Source: Pascua guehoae (Eukaryota; Basidiomycota; Tremellomycetes; Trichosporonales; Trichosporonaceae). From it: a stretch of DNA of 15,014 nucleotides. The translations under genes were made by a program, and so were the position numbers. Below, one piece after another: positions 8,916-15,014 of the stretch. Within the stretch, counting starts at the first letter, position 1; each line of letters starts with the position of its first letter. Location: assembly GCA_001600415.1 (NCBI GenBank), contig BCJX01000013.1:673121-688134 (forward strand). Reading direction: 5' to 3'. Under the pieces are notes generated by a model. It searched no databases. It was given only the letters and a program-made list of their open reading frames with translations, and was not told where the DNA came from.

Positions 8916-9642
8916 AGGTGGGTGCGTTTCGCGTCCTCGCCAGCCGTATGCAGCCGTCGCTGCCCCGGGTGTGCACCAACTCGATCCCAGTCGGGAAGCA
9001 ACTCAGATCACCTTTACAGATAGGGGCTGGTTTCATGGACGAGGGCGACATGCTTCAGCTTACACGGCCACTCAGTTATTGCACAAGTCGACGTCACACT
9101 CGGCGACCAGGCCTCAACACGCTCGAAAATGCATCTTCCTTCTCACTCACAGCAAGTATGCCTTCCATTGTGCGTATGCATGCTACTCGTGCCCTCGGCA
9201 ACCATGTTAGATATGCTGACCCGTGTGAGTCGGTCGAATGCGTCCTCCCACTCATTTCGGGCATGTCCCTCGACCAAGACAACACGGTCAAGGGACGTTT
9301 TTGCAACCGATCTGCATCGCATCCTATGGCGCTTTTTCTCTACAAGTAAAACCACTATCTCGCGCGTCTCGCGCCTCCCGTAAAAGAGTGGGCGATATGC
9401 TTCCAAGCCCCGTCTTCCGACCTTATTTGCCATGGCTGCCCTCAATCAACGCCAGTGAACGACGAGGGCGCGCTAACAGGGCAACATCGTTGGTGAAACG
9501 GTATTATGCGTCGTTGCCACTGAACAGTCTTTCCTCATCATCAGAAGAGTGTTGTTCGCTGAATCGAACAAGTACGAGTCTGTGACCTGGATGCAGGGGT
9601 GCCACAATGAAATAATTGCTCCCGCCCACAAATTTCAATAAT

Positions 9643-9664
9643 CCCCCCCCCCCCCCCCCTTTTT
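9643..9664 (+). repeat. C17T5 homopolymer tract
   Basis: Seventeen C residues (9643-9659) are followed directly by five T residues. It is the longest homopolymer in the window. Its length should be treated as uncertain. Confidence 0.85.
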
Positions 9665-9767
9665 GGCCCTCGGAGACGTCTGCGGCAGGTGTCTGACTAG
9701 TGCTCAACGAGGTCAAGGATATGAAGTAGATTGCACCCATATCCTTAGCATTTGTAGAAGCCATCGT

Positions 9768-9794
9768 GTTAATATTAAATAATTAAATAATATT
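9768..9794. repeat. A/T-only island with short direct repeat
   Basis: Apart from its first base or two, this run is made entirely of A and T in otherwise GC-rich DNA. It contains TTAAATAA twice in tandem and is flanked by AATATT on both sides. A replication or nuclear-matrix role is conceivable but not shown. Confidence 0.7.
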
Positions 9795-10605
9795 GAAGTG
9801 GTATGACCAAACGAGTCTCCTCGCCAGCAGATCTGTGGGAGTTATTATCCCCTCCTTCGCTGCCCAGGTGGCTCGTTGTAAGCGAGGGCCGGGGTCAGAG
9901 ATGCCATCTTGATCGCCCTCCGTGTTCAATAGGAATCAAGTCGGTGAGCGTGGAGCCCGGCAGACGTCCTCAATAGCGCGCACAGTGGCTATCGATTCTA
10001 ATGTGACACTAAACGTTCACCTGGCAGAATTGCCTGTACATATCCTCTTGCGTCTGCTAGGATCCGCTCCGAGCTACAGCCCAGATATAGTTCATGAAAA
10101 GAATCAGCCGAGTCTTCCTCCTCAACAGTCTCTATCATACCTTTGGGGTATGCTGTGGTCAGCCGCGCGTAATCGCTAAGGTTATTGTATCCAGTGGGGG
10201 CGAAAAGGAGAATCAACTGTTAGAGGAACGCCGCGAACGTTCCATTCTCAAGCTGCTATTATTCCTGGAGCGCAACGGTAGCGTAGGCCGTCGGGGGGCC
10301 ACTGGGTGCTCGAGTTTCAACTACTGTACTTGGTGCCAGCCCATGCCAGACTCTACATTGGGCGCTGGAGCGCAGACCGCAGACCTTACGGCACCGGAAA
10401 CAGGCAGCTGGAAGAGAACCCGCCCACTCTCCTCACGCCTGCGAGCGCAAGCGAATCTCCCGCTGAGGTCGAGCTCAGCCATCGCTGGCAACCTCCGAAC
10501 CTCAAGCACCCAGAACGCCACATCCACACAGCAGGCCTGTGGGCGCGTGCGTCCGGGGGGGCGGGCCCGTTATGAACGGCCAGAGAACGATCCAAACATC
10601 AATCC

Positions 10606-10696
10606 GGCGAAATGGCGGAGTGGTCTAACGCGCACGCTTCAGGATGTTACATCCAACGCGTGTCTTCGGGCGTGGGTTCGAATCCCACTTTCGTCA
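10606..10696 (+). tRNA. tRNA-Leu (anticodon CAG) with 13-base intron
   Basis: The cloverleaf can be drawn in full. The acceptor stem GGCGAAA (10606-10612) pairs with TTTCGTC (10689-10695), with one G-U, and the discriminator A is at 10696. The D stem is GCG/CGC, with an A box TGGCGGAGTGG. The anticodon stem CACGC (10633-10637) pairs with GCGTG (10658-10662). The loop is TT-CAG-G, then a 13-base intron at 10644-10656, then C. A short leucine-type variable arm (10663-10671) follows. The T stem GTGGG/CCCAC encloses TTCGAAT, giving the B box GGTTCGAATCC. The intron lies one base 3' of the anticodon, the standard eukaryotic nuclear position. The mature tRNA is 78 nt before CCA addition and reads CUG codons as leucine. 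The spurious frame starting MAEWSN that overlaps it is a well-known tRNA artefact. Confidence 0.93.
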
Positions 10697-10724
10697 GACG
10701 AGGATTCAGTTCCTCCGAGAATAC

Positions 10725-10729
10725 TTTTT
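10725..10729 (+). terminator. RNA polymerase III T5 terminator of tRNA-Leu
   Basis: A run of five T residues, 29 bases after the last base of the tRNA and the first such run on the sense strand. It is a typical Pol III stop signal. Confidence 0.65.
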
Positions 10730-11463
10730 GCAGATCGTCCCCAGTTGGCGCGTGCTCCTGCCCGCGTTATCAGCTTTGTTCTCAGCCAACTCGGTGAGCT
10801 TTCTCATCCTCTTTGTCCTCCTCATCACCCCTTAACCTTCCCTCGGCCGTCCTTGCCCAAGCTCCACGGCACCCCTCGCCCTCCACCGCACTGCGTTATC
10901 ACGGCTACTCACGGTCCAACGCAGTTCATCCTCATCCCATCCGCATCCGCATCCTCATTCTCATTCTTAGCGCCGGCCCCAATGGGCCCCGCCATGGCGT
11001 GCAGATATCCGCCGAACCACGCCTGACATCGCGTCCAGCAGGTCTGAGACGAGCACTGAGACTCCCACACTGAGCCAATCCCCTACGACATTTCCTCCCT
11101 TGCGGCCGCGGGAGGCCCGGGAATGCCGCGGCGCCGCGGGTTCCCACCCCACACCCCCCTGAAGTCGATATGTCGCGAGCTAGCCGAGGTGGTGCTCGGC
11201 GTCGCAACCAACAACAAGACAATGAATGGTATGGCCGGGTTGTAGCCAAGGAATGCACGGTGACCGCGTCCGCGTCGGCGTGCGCCGCGGGCAAAGCATG
11301 TCATGTCTCTGGCTCTCGCTCGCCCTTTTGTTCACAACAGGAAAAAGGATAAACTCATGGTCCATGTTGGGACAGCGTGATGAGTCACCTGTGGGACGGG
11401 TGTGCCTAGGACCCGGGGGGATAAGAAGTGGTGCTTCGACTTCACGACACCCGTCACTGTTGC
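10730..11463. other. Intergenic region between tRNA and transporter
   Basis: No gene is seen. It contains a short CATCC/GCATCC/TCATTC low-complexity stretch near 10928-10968 and a perfect GC palindrome at 11126-11139. The pyrimidine-rich, mixed composition fits promoter DNA for the downstream transporter. Confidence 0.5.
11126..11139. repeat. 14-bp perfect GC palindrome
   Basis: CCGCGGCGCCGCGG equals its own reverse complement. It lies in a GC-rich patch (about 11101-11145) about 370 bases before the transporter ATG. It could be a dimeric factor site or simply compositional. Confidence 0.7.
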
Positions 11464-11469
11464 TATATA
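11464..11469 (+). promoter_or_regulatory. Possible TATA element
   Basis: TATATA sits 37 bases before the transporter start codon. If used, the leader would be very short, so the element may be fortuitous. Confidence 0.25.
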
Positions 11470-11506
11470 CTCACCATCACGGGCGCGGCGGCGACAGCAT
11501 AGGACC

Positions 11507-14500
11507 ATGAGCCAACACCAGCCTGGGGACAAGCCCACGACAACAACGACACTCGCACCCACCACGGCGACGGCGAGACCACACACCCCACCACCACCAT
11601 CGCCCTCGCTCGACCGGAACACGTCGAGCTCGACGCTCCCCACCGACATGGCCGACATGGGCTACAAGGAAAAGGACACCGTCGCATCGCAGACGACGAC
11701 GACGACAAAGGCGGCCACAGAGGGCCAGCCGGACGCGTCCCACCTCCCCGACGGGTGCACGTACGGGACCCTCAATGGCGAGCGCGTCATCTGGGTCGAG
11801 TTCCCGCCTGGGTCGACTGAGAATCCGTTCTACTTTACGAGCGCGCGCAAGTTTGCCATTGTGGTTTGTGCCGTGTTTTTCACGGCGCTTGCTTGTGGGT
11901 ATCGCGGGTTTGGCATTGGCATTGGTTGGGGCTTGGATTTGGGTGTGGGGATGAGATGGGGATGGGGATGAGGATTGGGGTGGGGGTGGGGATTGGGATC
12001 GTGGTGGAGATTGGTGTTGGTGTGGAGGTTGGTGTTGGTGTGGAGTATGGGGTATCGTAGTGTCGAGGGTGCGGCGACTGCGTCCTATGCGCGGGCATCA
12101 GGCTTTGCGGTCCGGTCGGGTGCTAGCTCTGGGCTGGGAGGGGCGCCAGTGGAGCATTCCGTGCGAGTGGCCAGTGGGCTGGGCGAGCTCGGCGCCAAGG
12201 TGGTCTCTCCTATCTAGGTGCCGAGATTACTCGAACACTGCGTTGATCACCGAGCCGAGAGCTGAACCAGCTTTGGAATGACCGTTTGCGCGATTGAAGG
12301 AGACGAGAATCGCGCGGTGTGGCAGGATGCGCCTTGCGCGCACCAATGGCTGTACCGCCACTGACCAGCACCTCGCTCCTTCCTCCTCTCACCCGCGCCT
12401 ATGTCTAACACGCAGCATACACACAGTCGGCGTACACCATCGCCATCCCATCCATGTGCGCCGACCTCGGCTGCTCCCAGCTGCAAGCCAACGCCGGTCT
12501 CGCCGTATTTGTGTGGGCCTTTGTGAGTCCCGCCATTCCGCCGCCCTCCGCTCTCCCGTCACCGCCCCAACATCTAACACTTCCAGGGCATGTTCCCTCT
12601 CTTCCTCGCACCGCTGAGCGAAGAATTCGGCCGGAAATGGACCTATATCGCCGCCGTCGTCGCATTCTGCCTGCTCCAGCTCATGATGACCCTGGGGACC
12701 AACACGGCGACGGTGCTCGTGTGCCGCTTCCTCCTCGGCGGGGCGGGGAGTATTGGCGCCACACTTGTGGGGGGGACGATTTCCGACATTTTCGTCCCGG
12801 CCCGCCGGGGACTGCCCATGGCCGTGTTTGGGTTCAGTGCCGTCTTCTTCATGGGGCTCGGCGGCGCGACCAACGTGTTTGTCGAGGTTAATCAGCGGAT
12901 GGGGTGGCGGTGGGTCGCGTGGATCCAGTTTAGTGAGTTTGGGCGAGTGGTGTGGAAGGGTGTAGGGGGGCGGTAGGGGGGGTGGGTGAGGATGGCCTGG
13001 CGGTGGGATGGGACCTGAGGAGAAGAGAAAGGACAATGGGGGGGCAATGAACAACAGGCTTGTTCGCTGTCGAGGCCGGCCCCACATGGCCTTGGGCGGA
13101 AGGGTCGGTGTTGGAAGGCGAAGAGCAACTGCTCGTGTCTCCGACGCGACCTATTGTCTTTGACGCGACCTGGGTCTTTGACGCAAAATGGGTCTGCGAC
13201 TCGACCTGTGTCATCACCGCGCGGTGTCACAGCAGTCGGCTCATGGGCGACCTGCCAGCCCCTTATCAACCCTGCCTACCTTCGCGTCTACATGCTCTCG
13301 CCTGTAGCACTGGCTGAATGTGCCACTTACCATGGCCTCTAGCAGGCTCTCCCCCCCCCCCCCCCACTTTCCTCGCGCACCAGCAAAAACTCGGAACACC
13401 ACACTAACACCCCAGTCGTCACGGGCGCCTACATCCCCATCGTCATTGTCGTCATGCGCGAAACACGCGAAAGGGTCATTCTCCGCCGGCGCGCCGCCAA
13501 GTTCCGCAAAGAACGCGGCATGCAGGACGGCGGGACCTACATGGCCCGGAGCGAGGTGACAAAGCCCTCGTTTGTGACGGCCGTCCGCACCTCGTGCGTC
13601 CGCCCCCTGGTGTTTTTGACCACCGAGCCGCTCGTCATGTTTTTCAGCGTGTGGGTCGCGCTCGGGTGGGGGTGCTTTTACGTCGCCGTGTCGGGCATCC
13701 CGTACATTTTCAAGGAGCTGCATGGGTTTGGGATCGTGGCGAGTGCGCAGGCGTATTGGGCTATTTGGTGAGTCGGGAGTTGGGTTTGGAAACGTGTGGG
13801 AGGGGGGAGGGAGGGAGACGTGAATAATGCGGGCGGGGGGAGAAGAGAGCCAGAGGAGAGGAGAAGGGGGCCGGAGGAGAGGAGAGGAGAGCTACAGGAG
13901 AGGATAAGAGTCGATGGGTGCGATGCCACCAAGAACCCGACAAGAGTGCCACGCAGACGACGAGAAGACCACCATTACACCAAACGGAGACAAACGACGA
14001 ACCCCACTCCCATTTCCCACCACACCCCCACTGACACCCAGCATCGGCGCCATCTTCGGCCTAGGCTTCAATTTCCTCAACGAGCGCGTCTACCGCGCAA
14101 AGGCACCGCAAAAGGGCGTCGACGCGCGCCTGTACGCGCCCATGGCGGCGGGCATCCTGTTTGCCGTCGGGTGCTTTATTACGGGGTTTACGAGCCTGCC
14201 GAGCGTGCATTGGATCGGGCCGTGTGTGGGCATTGCGGTTGTGTTGAGTGAGTGGTGTCCGCCGTTTTCCTATCGCTTGTTGCTCTCTTCCTCCTTGTTC
14301 TCTTCCTCCCTGCTCTATTTCAGTGCCATCCCTTCAGTCGACCTCCGCTTCACTCGCCCTCCGCTTCAGTCGACCTCCGCTTCACTCGCCCTCCGCTTCA
14401 CTCGCCCTCCGCTTCACTCGCCCTCCGCTTCACTCGCCCTCCGCTTCACTCGCCCTTCGTTTCACTCGGCCTCCCTTCACTCCCTCTCGCCTTCACTTCC

Positions 14501-15014
14501 CGTCCGCTTCACTCTTCACTCGCCCTTCCCTTCACTCTCCCTCCCCTTCACTCTCCCTCCCCTTCACTCTTTCCCCCTCCCCTTCATGGGCCCACCGCTC
14601 CCTTGGCTCCCCCCCCACACACCCGCTAACACCCAGCCGCCATCCTCACAATCTACATCACAGTCTTCACCTACCTCTCCGAATGCTACGGCTCATACGC
14701 CTCGAGCGCAATGTCGGCCCAATCCTTCCTCCGCAACACCTTTGCGGGCATGTTCACCTTCCTCACCGCCCCCATGTTCCACCGCCTCACGGTCCGCTGG
14801 TCGCTCGTCCTCATCGGCGGCGTGGCTGCTCTCCTCGCCCTCGTCCCCTTTGCCGCATTCTTTTATGGCCCCCAAATCCGCGCAAAGTCAAAGTACTCGC
14901 GCCTCCTCATGCAGGAGGAAAAGGAGCGGCTCGAGGATGAGAATCGGAAGCGGGCGGGGAGGATGGGGGAGGCCGAGGTCGTGCGGGAGGAGGTGGAGGA
15001 GATGGAGAGGCGGG
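11507..15014 (+). CDS. MFS transporter, DHA1-like 12-helix drug/H+ antiporter type (3' end cut)
   Basis: Six exons, 11507-11894, 12416-12522, 12587-12932, 13416-13767, 14042-14247 and 14637-15014, join in frame (phases 1, 0, 1, 2, 1) through GT-AG introns of 521, 64, 483, 274 and 389 bases. They give at least 592 residues; the window ends in the tail. Residues 1-115 are a cytosolic, Thr/Pro-rich N-terminus ending in STENPFYFTSARKF, typical of fungal DHA1 proteins. Twelve helices can be counted from about 116 to the AALLALVPFAAFFYG segment. The motif A region is LAPLSEEFGRKW between helices 2 and 3; helix 4 has CRFLLGGAGSIG and GGTISDIF. Helix 6 is rebuilt across a splice (WIQF-I-VTGAYIPI), leading to RETRERVILRRRAAKFRKER, the central loop. 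The C-terminal tail is highly charged (Glu/Arg). Substrate cannot be told; export of drugs or metabolites with proton exchange is the family norm. Motif C in helix 5 lacks the usual proline. ATG 11507 is the first ATG in frame; a later M49 (ADMGYKEK) is possible. Confidence 0.88.
11905..12056 (+). repeat. G-rich minisatellite in transporter intron 1
   Basis: The sense strand is a run of GGGGATGG, GGGTGGG and GGTGTTGGTGTGGA words. An 18-bp step is visible where TTGGTGTTGGTGTGGAG occurs at 12011-12027 and again at 12029-12045. At least six G4-or-longer runs fall in 11929-11994. The array lies inside the 521-base intron 11895-12415. Confidence 0.75.
13143..13206 (+). repeat. 18-19 bp tandem repeat, four copies, in transporter intron 3
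   Basis: Diverged units beginning GACGCGACC start at 13143, 13162, 13180 and 13198. The typical unit is GACGCGACCTGGGTCTTT. They lie in the 483-base intron 12933-13415. Confidence 0.75.
13351..13365 (+). repeat. C15 homopolymer in transporter intron 3
   Basis: Fifteen C residues, 50 bases before the acceptor of intron 3. Because it is intronic, uncertainty in its length does not affect the reading frame. Confidence 0.85.
13798..13905 (+). repeat. Purine-rich GGAGAGG low-complexity tract in transporter intron 4
   Basis: Nearly all purine over about 105 bases, with recurring GGAGAGG, GGGGGG and GAGGAGA words but no fixed period. It fills the 5' half of intron 13768-14041. Confidence 0.7.
14333..14587 (+). 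repeat. 16-bp pyrimidine minisatellite in transporter intron 5
   Basis: Eight exactly spaced 16-base units, TTCACTCGCCCTCCGC or close variants, run from 14333 to 14460. About seven diverged 15-20 base units follow to about 14587. The four central units (14381-14444) are identical. The array takes up about two thirds of the 389-base intron 14248-14636 and ends about 50 bases before the acceptor. It is open in more than one frame, which creates false reading frames of Ser/Pro/Leu/Arg repeats. Confidence 0.92.

Larger units (their letters stand above)
8196..10605. other. Gene-poor spacer between ferroxidase gene and tRNA
   Basis: No coding region can be supported over 2.4 kb. Open frames up to about 234 codons exist but run through the tandem repeat at 8770-8915 or lack any family motif and the C-ending codon preference. 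The first few hundred bases should hold the 3' untranslated region of the ferroxidase gene. Named contents are the 64-bp repeat, a C17T5 tract and an A/T island. Confidence 0.55.

Noticed and set aside
8645..9349. Plus-strand 234-codon frame that spans the 64-bp repeat
   Set aside because: No family resemblance, no codon bias like the confirmed exons, and repeated peptide segments that merely reflect the tandem repeat.
10094..11026. Plus-strand 310-codon frame and the overlapping MAEWSN frame at 10612
   Set aside because: Both run through the tRNA-Leu gene; the MAEWSN start is a familiar artefact of translating the A box. No domain is recognisable.
14248..14940. Plus-strand 230-codon frame of Ser/Pro/Leu/Arg repeats
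   Set aside because: It is the 16-bp intronic minisatellite plus an out-of-frame reading of the last transporter exon. The correct frame there gives clear membrane helices.

Overview
The window looks like nuclear DNA of a GC-rich basidiomycetous yeast, most likely a tremellomycete of the Trichosporonales type. This is inferred from three things: genes cut by many GT-AG introns with CTAAC-like branch sites 5-12 bases before the acceptor, strong C/G preference at third codon positions, and a nuclear tRNA with an intron beside the anticodon. No ribosomal RNA, CRISPR array, operon or intact transposon gene was found. The species is not identified.

Layout, left to right. (1) About 351-1519 (+): a small Gly/Gln-rich fungal protein of the DUF7721 ('beta-flanking') type in four recognisable exons, one of them only 24 bases; its true start is not resolved. 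(2) 1520-5477: a long stretch with no supportable gene, holding a degenerate CCGAGC/GCCAAGC repeat array (about 1981-2450, with an inverted stretch near 2570-2690), a G12 tract and minor repeats. (3) 5478-8195 (+): an iron-uptake multicopper ferroxidase (Fet3 family) of 635 residues in three exons, with every copper ligand and the three acidic ferroxidase residues present. Its upstream region carries two copies of an ATCTGATAA iron-GATA-factor site. (4) 8196-10605: non-coding, with a roughly 64-bp tandem repeat, a C17T5 tract and an A/T island. (5) 10606-10696 (+): tRNA-Leu(CAG) with a 13-base intron and a T5 Pol III terminator. (6) 11507 to the window end (+): a 12-helix major facilitator (DHA1-like) transporter in six exons, cut in its C-terminal cytosolic tail by the window edge. 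Four of its five introns are long (274-521 bases) and filled with distinct minisatellites or low-complexity DNA.

Functionally, the ferroxidase is the best-supported gene. It should oxidise Fe(II) at the cell surface for an Ftr1-type permease, but no FTR1 gene lies within about 6 kb upstream or 3 kb downstream. The transporter and the DUF7721 protein have no evident link to iron. I did not find a clearly new biological system. The most interesting signals are the paired iron-GATA sites, the minisatellite-loaded introns of the transporter, and the repeat structures in the gene-poor spacers.
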